Shown here: positions 38,491 to 47,693 of the stretch, in pieces
Numbering within the stretch: the stretch's first letter is position 1
How the letters are laid out: each line of letters starts with the position of its first letter
DNA from: an uncultured Lentisphaerota bacterium
GTDB lineage: Bacteria; Verrucomicrobiota; Kiritimatiellia; CAIQIC01
Direction of reading: 5' to 3'
Assembly (NCBI GenBank): GCA_903896925.1
Contig: CAITZM010000117.1
Location: forward strand, 62,001-126,000
Length of the DNA: 64,000 nucleotides
The notes under the pieces: generated by a model
Told to the model about the DNA's origin: nothing
The model's database searches: none
The model's input: the letters and a program-made list of their open reading frames with translations, nothing else
Position numbers and translations under genes: made by a program

Positions 38491-39594
38491 ATGACGGCTA
38501 CAAAAAAACGCATCGGTATCCTCACCGGCGGGGGCGACTGTCCCGGCCTCAACGCGGTCATCCGTGCCGTCGGCAAGACGGTGATGCACGAGTATGGCGC
38601 CACGCTCATCGGCATCGAGGATGGCTTCGAGGGCCTTGTCGAGGGCCGCATGCGTGAGCTGGGCAACCGCGACGTGTCCGGCATCCTCAACCTCGGCGGC
38701 ACGATCCTGGGCACCTCGAACAAGGGCGACCCGTGGCACTATCCCGTCGAGGTGGCGTCCGGCAAGGTCGAAATTCAGGACACCTCCTACAAGGCGCTGC
38801 GCAACTTCAAGCAGGCCGGCCTCGATACGCTGGTCGCCGTCGGCGGCGACGGCACGATGCACATCGCCGACAAGCTGGGTGACCTCGGCCTTCAGGTCGT
38901 CGGTGTGCCCAAGACGATCGACAACGATCTCGCCGCCACCGACCTGACCTTCGGTTTCGACACCGCCGTTTCCGTGGTCTGCGAAGCGCTCGACCGCCTG
39001 CACACGACCGCCTGCTCGCATCACCGCGTGATCGTGGTGGAGGTCATGGGCCGCTATGCCGGCTGGATTGCGCTCCACGGCGGCGTCGCCGGCGGCGCGG
39101 ATGTCCTGCTGATCCCCGAGATTCCGTTTACGTGGGACTCCATCTGCCGCAAGGTCAACGAGCGCGCGACGCACGGCAAGCGCTTCAGCCTCGTCTGCGT
39201 GGCCGAAGGCGCCAAGCTGCCCGATGGCCAGGAGGTGCTCAGGGGCCTCGACAACAAACGCACCGACGCCAAGCAGCTCGGCGGCATCGGCGCGGCGGTC
39301 GCGCGCGAGATCGAGGACCGCACCGGGCTTGAGACCCGCGTCACCGTCCTCGGCCACCTCCAGCGCGGCGGCTCGCCGACCGCATTCGATCGCGTGCTCG
39401 CCACCCGCCTCGGCGTCCATGCCGCGCACTGCGCCTGCCGCGGCCCCTACGGGGTCATGGCCGCGCTGCAGAACAACGAGATCGTGTCCGTCCAGATCAA
39501 GGATGCGATCGCCAAACTGCGCACGGTCCCCGCCGATCATCAGCTGGTCCGGGCGGCCCGCTCCCTCGGCACCGGCTTCGGCGACGAAGCGTGA
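38491..39594 (+). CDS. pfkA: 6-phosphofructokinase, ATP-type by active-site Gly but with PPi-lineage Lys
   Basis: 367 residues. It phosphorylates fructose 6-phosphate in glycolysis. Motifs: GGGDCPGLNAVIRA at the nucleotide loop, GGDGT (Gly at the position that favours ATP over pyrophosphate), PKTIDNDL (Lys where classic ATP enzymes have Gly), VEVMGRYAGWIA, and GHLQRGG. The Gly/Lys pair is the mixed signature of the ATP-dependent group derived from the PPi-type lineage. The start at 38491 was chosen because GGAG lies 10 bases upstream; ATG 38482 is too close to it. Confidence 0.9.
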   Translation: MTATKKRIGILTGGGDCPGLNAVIRAVGKTVMHEYGATLIGIEDGFEGLVEGRMRELGNRDVSGILNLGGTILGTSNKGDPWHYPVEVASGKVEIQDTSYKALRNFKQAGLDTLVAVGGDGTMHIADKLGDLGLQVVGVPKTIDNDLAATDLTFGFDTAVSVVCEALDRLHTTACSHHRVIVVEVMGRYAGWIALHGGVAGGADVLLIPEIPFTWDSICRKVNERATHGKRFSLVCVAEGAKLPDGQEVLRGLDNKRTDAKQLGGIGAAVAREIEDRTGLETRVTVLGHLQRGGSPTAFDRVLATRLGVHAAHCACRGPYGVMAALQNNEIVSVQIKDAIAKLRTVPADHQLVRAARSLGTGFGDEA

Positions 39595-39617
39595 GTCGCT
39601 TTTGTGACAGCGGCGGG

Positions 39618-39645
39618 TTGACTTTCCTGTCAAATCTGCTATCAA
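39618..39645 (+). promoter_or_regulatory. Predicted promoter of the small basic protein gene
   Basis: TTGACT (39618-39623), 16 bases, TATCAA (39640-39645), about 43 bases before the start codon. The -35 begins 23 bases after the phosphofructokinase stop. Confidence 0.5.
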
Positions 39646-39688
39646 TCCGCGCCCGCCGCGCAGCGGCGGGAAGAACGGAGCCAAAACC

Positions 39689-39841
39689 ATGTCCATGCAT
39701 CCTAGTCTGAAGTCGGCGAGCAAGATTACGGCGAAACGTAATGTGCTCAAGCGTTTTGAGCGCATCGATATCATGCGCAAGAACGACAAGTGGAAAGAGG
39801 GCGATCGCGCCTACGGCTTGCCGAAGACCAAGCAGCCCTGA
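39689..39841 (+). CDS. PVC-superphylum small basic protein
   Basis: 50 residues: begins [12 protein letters not shown], centre [16 protein letters not shown], end [13 protein letters not shown]. It is strongly basic and soluble. The HPSL start, the RNVLKRFER core and the GLPKTK end match the small basic protein family that I know from Chlamydiae, Verrucomicrobia, Lentisphaerae and Planctomycetes, thought to be nucleic-acid or ribosome associated but not characterised. GGAG precedes the start. It is too short for common gene finders. It lies 37 bases before ahcY. Confidence 0.88.
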   Translation: MSMHPSLKSASKITAKRNVLKRFERIDIMRKNDKWKEGDRAYGLPKTKQP

Positions 39842-39878
39842 GCCCTTCCGCCCGCACAACCTGCACGAGGAGTCTGCC

Positions 39879-41294
39879 GTGAAAAACAAGAAATCCGTCC
39901 GCAAGGGCGATTTTGTCGTCAAGGATATGGCGCTGGCCGACTTTGGGCGCAAGGAAATCGAACTGGCCGAGTTCGAGATGCCGGGCTTGATGTCCATCCG
40001 CACGGAGTACGGCAAGCAGCAGCCGCTCAAGGGCGCGCGCATCGCCGGCTCGCTGCACATGACCATCCAGACCGCGGTGCTGATCGAGACGCTGCAGCAT
40101 TTGGGCGCCCAGGTCCGCTGGGCCAGCTGCAACATCTTCTCGACGCAGGACCACGCCGCCGCCGCCATCGCCGCGCGCGGGACGCCGGTCTTCGCCGTAA
40201 AAGGCGAGTCGCTGGAAGACTATTGGGACTATACCGACCGCATCCTCGACTGGGGCGACGAAGTCCCGAACATGATTCTCGATGACGGCGGCGACGCGAC
40301 GCTGTTCGTCCACCTCGGCTATGCCGCGGAGAACGATCCGAGCGTGCTCGACCGCGCCCCGGAGAGCACCGAGGAAAAGATCCTGCTCGCGCAGGTCAAG
40401 AAGGCCGTCAAGAAGAACCCCGGGCGCTTCCACAAGATGGTGGCGAGCATCCGCGGCGTCAGCGAAGAGACGACCACGGGCGTGCACCGCCTCTATCAGA
40501 TGCAGCAGCGCGGCGAGCTGCTCTTCCCCGCCTTCAACGTCAACGATTCCGTCACCAAGAGCAAGTTCGACAACATCTACGGCTGCCGCCACTCGCTCGT
40601 GGACGGCATTATGCGCGCGACCGATGTCATGCTCGCGGGCAAGGTCGCGGTCGTCGCCGGCTACGGCGACGTGGGCAAGGGCTCGTGCCAGAGCCTCCGC
40701 GGCCAGTGCGCCCGCGTCATCGTCACCGAAATCGACCCCATCTGCGCGCTGCAGGCCGCGATGGAAGGCTATGAAGTGATGCCGATGGAAGAGGCCTGCA
40801 AGCTCGGCGACATTTTCGTCACGGCCACCGGCTGCTGCGATGTGCTCACCGAGCAGCATATGAAGCAGATGAAGCACCTGGCGATTGTCTGCAACATCGG
40901 CCACTTCGACAGCGAGATCCAGGTCGAGGCCATCAAGAAGTACGAGTGGATGGAGATCAAGCCGCAGGTGCACCGCATCACCTTCCCGTCCGGCCGCAGC
41001 ATCATCCTGCTGGCCGAGGGTCGGCTCTGCAACCTCGGTTGCGCGACGGGCCACCCGAGCTTCGTCATGTCGAACAGCTTCAGCAACCAGACCCTGGCGC
41101 AGATCGAGCTGTTCTGCAATCGCGAGAAGTATCCGGTCGGCGTCTACACGCTGCCGAAGATCCTCGACGAGCATGTGGCGCGGCTGCACCTGGGCAAGCT
41201 CGGCGTGAAGCTGCAGAAGCTGTCGCCGAAGCAGGCCAAGTATCTGGGCCTGCCCGCCGCCGGCCCGTACAAGCCGAACCACTACCGCTACTGA
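39879..41294 (+). CDS. ahcY: Adenosylhomocysteinase
   Basis: 471 residues. It hydrolyses S-adenosylhomocysteine to adenosine and homocysteine in the methylation cycle, using bound NAD+. Motifs: [32 protein letters not shown], the Rossmann [18 protein letters not shown], and the C-terminal KPNHYRY. GTG at 39879 is the chosen start, since GAGGAG sits 7 bases upstream. No SAH riboswitch was recognised upstream, where the small basic protein gene lies. A good terminator follows. Confidence 0.96.
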   Translation: MKNKKSVRKGDFVVKDMALADFGRKEIELAEFEMPGLMSIRTEYGKQQPLKGARIAGSLHMTIQTAVLIETLQHLGAQVRWASCNIFSTQDHAAAAIAARGTPVFAVKGESLEDYWDYTDRILDWGDEVPNMILDDGGDATLFVHLGYAAENDPSVLDRAPESTEEKILLAQVKKAVKKNPGRFHKMVASIRGVSEETTTGVHRLYQMQQRGELLFPAFNVNDSVTKSKFDNIYGCRHSLVDGIMRATDVMLAGKVAVVAGYGDVGKGSCQSLRGQCARVIVTEIDPICALQAAMEGYEVMPMEEACKLGDIFVTATGCCDVLTEQHMKQMKHLAIVCNIGHFDSEIQVEAIKKYEWMEIKPQVHRITFPSGRSIILLAEGRLCNLGCATGHPSFVMSNSFSNQTLAQIELFCNREKYPVGVYTLPKILDEHVARLHLGKLGVKLQKLSPKQAKYLGLPAAGPYKPNHYRY

Positions 41295-41315
41295 ACCTGG
41301 GTGCAACCCAAGCTG

Positions 41316-41358
41316 CCGCCCGGCCCGTCCTTCAGGACCCGCCGGGCGGTTTGCTTTT
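41316..41358 (+). terminator. Rho-independent terminator of ahcY
   Basis: Outer arms CCGCCCGGC (41316-41324) and GCCGGGCGG (41341-41349) are perfect, and inner GTCC/GGAC pairs extend the stem. It is followed by TTTGCTTTT. Confidence 0.8.
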
Positions 41359-41568
41359 GTGGCCTATGGGGCTCAACGCTGTGGCGGGTGTCGATGCGCA
41401 GCCCCTGGCGGCAGGTCGGGATGCGCCGCCAACCAAAGCAAACCCGGCGCCTTTCGGCTGACTGGGAGCGGCGGCTTTCTTCTGAGGCTGGTCCGCAACG
41501 AGCTTTCGGGGGTGTGGATCTTGTCCGGGTATTCCCGCCTCAGGTGTCGGGAGGCGCCCGGCAGTCGA

Positions 41569-43671
41569 TCATTCGTAGCGCAGGGCTTCGATCGGGTTGA
41601 GCAGGGCGGCTTTGCGGGCGGGCCAGAGTCCGAATACGATGCCCACGAGCGCCGAGAAGCCGAAGGCGAGCGCGATGGAGGTCGGCGACACCGAGGTCGG
41701 CCAGCCGGCCAGGGAACTCATCCCGACACTGACCCCCCAGCCGAGCGCGATGCCGATGCTGCCGCCGGTGACGCTGATGACGAGCGCCTCGACGAGGAAC
41801 TGCATCATGATCTCGCCCCGCCGCGCGCCGATCGCCTTGCGCAGGCCGATCTCGCGCGTCCGCTCCGTGACGCTGACGAGCATGATGTTCATGATGCCGA
41901 TGCCGCCGACGAGCAGCGAAATCACGGCGATGGAGGAGAGCAGGACGGACATGGTCCGCGTCACGGTCATCAGGGCTTCCTGGAATTCCGCGAGGTTGCG
42001 GATGGTGAAGGGTTCTTCCTGCGAGACCGGCACGCGGTGCCGCCGCTTCATCACTTCCATCACGCGCTCCTGCGCGAGCGGCATGGAGGCGAGGTCCTTC
42101 ACTTCGATGTTGATGCGGTCCAGAAAGTGCCGGCCCATCAGGCGGTAGAGGCCGGTCGTCACAGGGATCATCACGACGTCGTCCTGGTCGCCAAAGCCGG
42201 AGGCGCCCTTGGGCCCCAGCAGTCCGATCACCTGGAAGCTGATCCGGTTGAGGCGGATATACTCGCCGACCGGGTTGACACCCTCATCGAACAGCTCGCG
42301 CTGCACGGTGGCGCCGATGACGGCGACGCGGGCGCGCGTCTGGACCTCCTCCGCGTTGAAAAAGCGGCCGCTCAGCAAGGACCAGCTGCGCATCGTCAGT
42401 TGCGGCGGCGTCGTGCCCAGCACGTAGGTGTTCCAGTTGCGGTCGTGATAGACGGCTTGGAAACGGCCATCCAACTGCGGCGCGGTGTACCGGACGGAGG
42501 GGATTTCGTCCTTGAGCGCCAGCGAGTCTTCCAGCGTCAGGCGCGTCGAGGCGCCGAGCTGCTGGCTGACGCCCTTCTGCTGGGTCATGCCGGGGTAGAG
42601 GATCAGCAGGTTCGAGCCCATCGAGGAAATCTGCCGCTCCATGGCCAGCTTGGCGCCACTGCCAAGCGCGAGCATGGCGATGATCGCGGCGACGCCGATC
42701 AGGATGCCGAGCATCGAGAGGGCGGAACGCACTTTGGCCGCCGCGACCGACCGGAACGCCTGCCGGAGCAGCGGCCCGAAACGGCGCAGGCTGCCGCGGA
42801 AGCGCGCGGCCTTGCTCGGCAACAGGGTGTCGGCGTCGAGCGCGGGGAGCGGGGTGATGGAGGATGGTGAAGGGCTGATGGTGGATGAATGCGGCCCGCT
42901 GGCGGCTTCCGGCTGACCGCTGACTTCTGACCTCTGCTCTCTGCTCTCCAGGGCTTGGAAGAGGTCGGCGCCGGTTTTTCCGAGGTTGGGCAGCTCCGGC
43001 GGCGTGTTGGCCTCGTCGCTGATGATCTTGCCGTCGCGCAGCCGGATGATCCGCGAGGCATAGAGCGCCAGATCCGGTTCGTGCGTGACGAGAATGACCG
43101 TGATGCCGCGCCGGTTGAGCTCGCTCAGCAGGCCCATGATTTCGCGGGCGGATGCGGAGTCGAGGTTGCCGGTGGGCTCGTCGGCCATCAGGATCCGCGG
43201 CGCGTTGACCAGGCTGCGGGCGATGGCCACACGCTGCTGCTGGCCGCCGGAAAGCTCGTTCGGGTTGTGGTGCAGCCGCGCGCCCAGGCCGATCGCCTTC
43301 AGCAGGGCGGCGGGCCGCTCCGCAGGGATGGGATCGAAGCAGTAGAGCGCGGGCAGCGCGACATTCTCGGCAGCGCTGGTGCGCGCCAGCAGGTGGAATT
43401 GCTGGAACACAAAGCCGACGGTGCGGCTCCGCAGAATCGCGCTCTCGTCCTCCCCGAGGCCCGCCACGTCGCGGCCGAACAGCCAGTGCGCGCCCGAGGT
43501 CGGGCGGTCGAGCAGCCCGAGGATGTGCATCAGCGTGGACTTGCCGGAACCGCTCGCGCCCATGATGGCGACGAACTCGCCGGACTTGATTTCCAGCGAC
43601 ACGTCATCGAGGGCGCGCACCAGGGTGTCGCCCATCCGGTAGGTCTTGCAGACGTGGTCGAGGCGGATCAT
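41569..43671 (-). CDS. MacB-type ABC transporter (ATPase fused to permease)
   Basis: 700 residues. The N-terminal ABC ATPase has Walker [10 protein letters not shown] (38-46), Q-loop FVFQQFH, signature LSGGQQQR and Walker [15 protein letters not shown] linker (about 232-285) leads to a MacB-like permease with one membrane segment, a large periplasmic domain and three C-terminal segments including [17 protein letters not shown]. It exports peptides, lipids or drugs with a MacA adaptor and TolC-like pore, both encoded just upstream. Part of the linker (residues 241-272) is encoded by two 7-bp repeat arrays, so it is probably a tolerated insertion. The start overlaps the macA-like stop by one base. 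Confidence 0.92.
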   Translation of the reverse strand: MIRLDHVCKTYRMGDTLVRALDDVSLEIKSGEFVAIMGASGSGKSTLMHILGLLDRPTSGAHWLFGRDVAGLGEDESAILRSRTVGFVFQQFHLLARTSAAENVALPALYCFDPIPAERPAALLKAIGLGARLHHNPNELSGGQQQRVAIARSLVNAPRILMADEPTGNLDSASAREIMGLLSELNRRGITVILVTHEPDLALYASRIIRLRDGKIISDEANTPPELPNLGKTGADLFQALESREQRSEVSGQPEAASGPHSSTISPSPSSITPLPALDADTLLPSKAARFRGSLRRFGPLLRQAFRSVAAAKVRSALSMLGILIGVAAIIAMLALGSGAKLAMERQISSMGSNLLILYPGMTQQKGVSQQLGASTRLTLEDSLALKDEIPSVRYTAPQLDGRFQAVYHDRNWNTYVLGTTPPQLTMRSWSLLSGRFFNAEEVQTRARVAVIGATVQRELFDEGVNPVGEYIRLNRISFQVIGLLGPKGASGFGDQDDVVMIPVTTGLYRLMGRHFLDRINIEVKDLASMPLAQERVMEVMKRRHRVPVSQEEPFTIRNLAEFQEALMTVTRTMSVLLSSIAVISLLVGGIGIMNIMLVSVTERTREIGLRKAIGARRGEIMMQFLVEALVISVTGGSIGIALGWGVSVGMSSLAGWPTSVSPTSIALAFGFSALVGIVFGLWPARKAALLNPIEALRYE
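42855..42947. repeat. Two 7-bp-period arrays inside the MacB linker
   Basis: 42855-42889 holds five degenerate heptamers of the TGATGGA / GGATGGT kind. 42913-42947 holds five: CTGACCG, CTGACTT, CTGACCT, CTGCTCT, CTGCTCT. Read on the minus strand the second array is a series of NNGTCAG / NNAGCAG heptamers. Each array is 35 bases. They keep the gene in frame. Confidence 0.8.
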
Positions 43672-44636
43672 CAGCGTGAGCGGCGCGGTGGGAACTTGGG
43701 CATGAAGGGATTGGTGGTCTGGCCGGGCACATTGACCGGGGCGTGGACGATGAGCACGGTCTCATTTTCCTCCAGGCCCGACACGATCTCGATGCGCTTG
43801 CCGTCATTGAGGCCGGTTTTGACCTCGCGCGTCTCCGGCTGCGCGTTCTCTTCCGGGGCCGGGAGGGTGACGACGGAGCGGTTCTTTTCCTGCCGCACCG
43901 CGTCAAAGGCGAGGTGGAGTACATTGGTGTGCGCCGCAATGTGGAAATTGGCCACCGCGGTCATGCCGCTGCGCACGAACTCCGGAATCTGCTCGAGGTT
44001 GATCTCGATCGTATAGGTCGTGACGTTCAGCACGGTCTTGGATTCGTAGGAGATGTGCGTCACCTTGCCGATGAGCTTGCGGTCGGGGTAGGCGTCGAGG
44101 ACGACCTTCACCGGCTGGCCCAGGTGGATCTGCGCCAGGTCGGTCTCGTCCACCTGCGCCTCGGCGATGAGGTGGTCGGAGAGGACCATCACCACCTCGC
44201 TGGACGATACGGTCTGGCCGGGTTCGACCTTGCGCAGGATGATCGAACCGTCGAGCGGCGCGACGACGGGCGTGGCTTTGTAGATTTCCTGCCAGCGCTC
44301 CAGTTCCTTCGGGCCGCGGGCGCGGGCCGCATCGATCAGGGCGGCGCGGTCGGTCGTGCTCATCCAGGCGAGGATCTGGCCCTTCTTGACGTTGATGCCT
44401 TCCTCGAACAGCACCTCTTCCATGCGGCCGCCGACCGGGGGCTTGATCTCGACCCGGTTTTCCGGCGTGATGCTGGCCGTCGCCTGGATGCTGACGGCGA
44501 CATCGCCACGCTGGACGGTGACCGGCTCGTAGGTCGGCAGGTCGTCGCGCTTCTGGTGGCGGTGCCACCACCACCACCCGCCGCCGCCCGCCGCCGCCAG
44601 CAACGTCACCACCACAATAACTTTCCCGATTTTCAC
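43671..44636 (-). CDS. MacA/HlyD-type periplasmic adaptor
   Basis: 321 residues. A signal anchor (KIGKVIVVVTLLAAAGGGGWWWW) is followed by a basic stretch. A split biotinyl-lipoyl-like domain (VGGRMEEVLFEEGINVKKGQILAWM ... PVVAPLDGSIILRKVEPGQTV) has a short helical arm between its halves. Beta-barrel and membrane-proximal domains follow. The alpha-helical hairpin is short compared with MacA. It connects the MacB-like pump with the TolC-like channel; the three genes are consecutive on the minus strand. Confidence 0.9.
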   Translation of the reverse strand: MKIGKVIVVVTLLAAAGGGGWWWWHRHQKRDDLPTYEPVTVQRGDVAVSIQATASITPENRVEIKPPVGGRMEEVLFEEGINVKKGQILAWMSTTDRAALIDAARARGPKELERWQEIYKATPVVAPLDGSIILRKVEPGQTVSSSEVVMVLSDHLIAEAQVDETDLAQIHLGQPVKVVLDAYPDRKLIGKVTHISYESKTVLNVTTYTIEINLEQIPEFVRSGMTAVANFHIAAHTNVLHLAFDAVRQEKNRSVVTLPAPEENAQPETREVKTGLNDGKRIEIVSGLEENETVLIVHAPVNVPGQTTNPFMPKFPPRRSR

Positions 44637-44647
44637 AGTGCCCTCAT

Positions 44648-44775
44648 GTCTCTCGTCGCAAGTCCCGCGTCACGAGTCTCTGGTCTCGCGCTGTTCTCCT
44701 GTCGGCTTTCCTGCCGCAAAGCATCTCGGCACTTCGCCGCAGGCTTCAATCATAAACCGCAAATCATAAATATTC
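44648..44775. repeat. 7-bp-period repeats in the gap between adaptor and TolC-like genes
   Basis: 44648-44689 consists of six heptamers each starting GTC (GTCTCTC, GTCGCAA, GTCCCGC, GTCACGA, GTCTCTG, GTCTCGC). 44748-44775 reads AATCATA, AACCGCA, AATCATA, AATATTC. They fill most of the 143-base gap 44637-44779. Confidence 0.8.
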
Positions 44776-44779
44776 GCCG

Positions 44780-46051
44780 TCACTTCACCGGCAGCAGGCT
44801 CACGCCGCGTACTTTTTCCCACACGGCCTGGGTCAGCAGCGTGTCGCGCCGCGCGGCCACTTCCGCGCGCTGCTGGGAGATCAGGTCGTTCTCGATGATG
44901 TCCCAGCTTTCAAACGTGAGCAGCCCGAGCGCGTACTGGTTGCGCGAAATTTCGGCGCGCAGCTCCGCCGCCCGCAGGAATTCCTGCTGCACGCGCAGCC
45001 GTTCGACGGCGTCCTGCCAGTCGTTGTACGCCTGCTTCAGGTTCACCTGCGCCTGGTTCCACTGGCTCCGCTGCAGCAGCGCGAAGCGGCGCTCGTCCGA
45101 CTGCGCGGTGCGCACGTCCTGGATATTGCGGCCGCCCGGGAAAAAGGGATAGTTGAGTTGCACGCCCACCGTCCAGCCGTTTTCCTGGGGAAAGAACACA
45201 TCATCGCTGCGCGTGATGCTGGCGGCGGCCGAGATGGTCGGCAGGTACTCGCTCTTGGCCACGCGCACGCCCTCGTGCGCGGCCTTGGCCTGGGCGGTCG
45301 TGATCAGCACATCCGGCACCGTGGCGGCGAGCGTGGCGTAGTCGGGCGGCGAGTCGAGCGGTGCGCCCGCCAGCTTGCCCCGCACCGCCGGCACCGGCAC
45401 GTCGCGCCCCAGCGCGGCCGCGAGCCGCTGTTGTGCGACGCCAAAGGCGCGCTGCGCGCTCTGCACATCGAACTGCGCCTGGCTCAGGATCGCCTGCATG
45501 CGCAACAGCGAGCCCTTGTGCTCGCGTCCGCCGTCGTAGCGCAGCGAGACCAGGTCCACATTGCCGCTGCGCCGCGTGACGATGGCGGCGCTCAAGGCGA
45601 TGAGGTCGGCATTGTAGAGCTGCTGGATGAAGGCGCCGCGCACGTTGTAGCTGAATTGCGCCAGTATCAGCGCGAGCTGGGCGCGGGCCAGTTCGCGGTC
45701 GTAGCCGCGCTGGGCCAGCAGCGCCGTGTCGTGGCCGCCGGTGTAGAGCGACTCCTGCGCCTGCAGGGTGGTGGCAAAGTTGTTGTCGGTGACGCCGTTT
45801 GCCGAGCCGCCCGACCGCGAGCCGGCGGCGCTCGCCGACAGCTGCGGCAGGAAGGCCGCGCGCGCGGCGCGGTATTGGAACTCGGCGCGCTGCACGGCCT
45901 CCCGCGCGGCCGCCACCTCGGGCTGATGCCGCGCCGCCTCGGCCAGGCAGTCGTCGAGCGTCAGCGCCTCCGGGGCGTTGGTGTCCGCCGCGTGGGCACA
46001 CGGCCACACGGCGGCCAGCAACCACACGAATTTGAAAAGTCTGCGATGCAT
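44780..46051 (-). CDS. TolC-like outer membrane efflux protein
   Basis: 423 residues. Signal peptide MHRRLFKFVWLLAAVWPCAHA, then two OEP half-repeats. The first begins ALTLDDCLAEAARHQPEVAAAREAVQRAEFQYRAARAAFLPQLSASA, and the second near AKAAHEGVRVAKSEYLPTISAAASI. It should form the outer membrane channel for the MacA/MacB-like pair downstream. The start at 46051 is chosen because the frame upstream, though open, lacks a signal peptide and runs into the divergent opgG gene. The ribosome site is weak. Confidence 0.9.
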   Translation of the reverse strand: MHRRLFKFVWLLAAVWPCAHAADTNAPEALTLDDCLAEAARHQPEVAAAREAVQRAEFQYRAARAAFLPQLSASAAGSRSGGSANGVTDNNFATTLQAQESLYTGGHDTALLAQRGYDRELARAQLALILAQFSYNVRGAFIQQLYNADLIALSAAIVTRRSGNVDLVSLRYDGGREHKGSLLRMQAILSQAQFDVQSAQRAFGVAQQRLAAALGRDVPVPAVRGKLAGAPLDSPPDYATLAATVPDVLITTAQAKAAHEGVRVAKSEYLPTISAAASITRSDDVFFPQENGWTVGVQLNYPFFPGGRNIQDVRTAQSDERRFALLQRSQWNQAQVNLKQAYNDWQDAVERLRVQQEFLRAAELRAEISRNQYALGLLTFESWDIIENDLISQQRAEVAARRDTLLTQAVWEKVRGVSLLPVK

Positions 46052-46130
46052 AGTTTCACAAGGCCCAAAAGCGGGGCGCAGATTGACCGCCCCGCGAATT
46101 CGAGTCAACAACGGAATGCTCCGGTGGAAA

Positions 46131-46159
46131 TTGTATGCGGCGGGTTTTTTTGCTAAGCT
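46131..46159 (+). promoter_or_regulatory. Predicted promoter of opgG
   Basis: TTGTAT (46131-46136), 17 bases, TAAGCT (46154-46159). The -10 ends 10 bases before the chosen ATG, the same near-leaderless layout as at opgH. Confidence 0.4.
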
Positions 46160-46169
46160 GCCGCCGGAC

Positions 46170-47693
46170 ATGAAAGCGCAACCATTACAGGCAGGGCGGT
46201 GGGTCATCTGGGCGATGCTGTTTGCGTGCGCGGCGTTGGCCGCGGCCGGCGCCGGCATGGACTTCGAGCAGGTCAAGGCCAAGGCGCGGGAACTGGCCGC
46301 CAAGCCGATGCGCGAGGACCGTCTCGATATTGCGCAGAAGCTCAAGGACATCACCTACGACCAGATGCGCGACATCCGCTTCGATCCGCGCCAGGCCGTC
46401 TGGCGGCGCGAACGCCTGCCGTTCCAGCTCCAGTTCTTCCACCCCGGCGGCCCGCAGCAGTCGCAGATTGATGTGAACCTTGTGGATGGCGACGCCGTCA
46501 CCGAGCTGCCTTTCAATCGCGACTTCTTCGACTACGGCTCAAACAAGTTCAACTGGTTCGACCTGCGCGCGATGAAGTTTTCCGGCTTCCGCATCCACTA
46601 TCCGCTCAACCGCACGGACGTCCTCGATGAGCTCGCCGTGTTCCAGGGTGCCACCTATTTCCGCTGCCTCTCGCCGAACCAGATCTACGGTCTCTCCGCC
46701 CGCGCGCTGGCCATCAACTGCGGCGGGCCCGGCACCGAGGAGTTTCCGCGCTTCCGCACCTTCTGGATCCACCGCCCCGACAAGGAGGGGAAAAAGGTGC
46801 TGATCCTCGGCGTGTTTGAGGGACCGAGTGTGGCCGGGGCGGCCTCTTTCACCCTCACGCCCGGCGTGACCAATACGCCGACGCTCGTGGATACCCGCAT
46901 GGCCCTCTTCGCCCGCGCCGATATGCCCCGGTATGGCATCGCCCCGCTGACGAGCATGTTCTGGTACGGTAAAAACACGGCCCGCAAGTTCAACGACTTC
47001 CGGCCCGAGGTGCACGACTCCGATGGGCTCCTCGTCCAGACCAGCCTCGGCCAGTGGCTCTGGCGCCCGCTGGAAAATGACGGCCGCCTGCGCATGGTTA
47101 CCTTCGGCGACGCCAACCCGAAAGGCTTCGGACTGCTCCAGCGCGACCGCAGCTTCGCCGCCTACGAAGACCTCGAAGCCCAGTATCAACGCCGTCCCTC
47201 CTCGTGGGTGCGCCCCGTCGGCGACTGGGGCAAAGGCGCGGTCAAGCTCGTCGAGATCGAGACCGAAAACGAGTACATGGACAACATCGTCGCTTTCTGG
47301 GAACCCGAGGGCGGTCTGAAGGCTGGCGGCTCCGCCGAATTCGCCTACCAGCTTGCTTGGTTCGGCGATGATCCGACGCTCCCGCTGCTCGGCCGCTGTG
47401 TGGCCACACGGACCGGCTGGGCCGGCCAGCCCCGGGCCAAGAAATTCGTCCTCGACTTCACGTGGGCCAACCTCGCCCGCGATGCCGAGGGCGGCAAGGT
47501 CACGCCCGAGGTCACCGCCACCCGCGGCAAGATCAGCGGGCTCTCCTCCGAGTTCAATCCCTATCACAAAACCTGGCGGCTCGCCTTTGACGTGATGGCC
47601 GAGGACAAAGCCGACGCCGTCAATGTGCATGCCGCCCTGAAGGTTGCGGACAAACCGCAAACGGAAACATGGACCTATCTCTGGAGGCCATAA
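46170..47693 (+). CDS. opgG: Periplasmic glucan biosynthesis protein OpgG/MdoG
   Basis: 507 residues. A signal peptide (RWVIWAMLFACAALAAAGAG) is followed directly by MDFEQVKAKARELAAKP. Family segments: LPFQLQFFHPG, FNWFDLRAMKFSGFRIHYPLN, FQGATYFRCLSPNQIYGLSARALAI, EEFPRFRTFWI, and WVRPVGDWGKGAVKLVEIETENEYMDNIVAFWEP. OpgG is a periplasmic protein required for beta-1,6 branching or processing of osmoregulated glucans made by OpgH. An in-frame ATG at 46116 is an alternative start. The next gene overlaps its end by 25 bases. Confidence 0.93.
   Translation: MKAQPLQAGRWVIWAMLFACAALAAAGAGMDFEQVKAKARELAAKPMREDRLDIAQKLKDITYDQMRDIRFDPRQAVWRRERLPFQLQFFHPGGPQQSQIDVNLVDGDAVTELPFNRDFFDYGSNKFNWFDLRAMKFSGFRIHYPLNRTDVLDELAVFQGATYFRCLSPNQIYGLSARALAINCGGPGTEEFPRFRTFWIHRPDKEGKKVLILGVFEGPSVAGAASFTLTPGVTNTPTLVDTRMALFARADMPRYGIAPLTSMFWYGKNTARKFNDFRPEVHDSDGLLVQTSLGQWLWRPLENDGRLRMVTFGDANPKGFGLLQRDRSFAAYEDLEAQYQRRPSSWVRPVGDWGKGAVKLVEIETENEYMDNIVAFWEPEGGLKAGGSAEFAYQLAWFGDDPTLPLLGRCVATRTGWAGQPRAKKFVLDFTWANLARDAEGGKVTPEVTATRGKISGLSSEFNPYHKTWRLAFDVMAEDKADAVNVHAALKVADKPQTETWTYLWRP

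Noticed and set aside
39595..39880. SAH riboswitch upstream of ahcY
   Set aside because: No matching conserved core or pseudoknot was seen. The space holds a promoter and the small basic protein gene.
46455..46480. Possible internal hairpins inside opgG considered as regulatory
   Set aside because: GC-rich coding DNA gives many short hairpins; none has a T-run or a conserved position.
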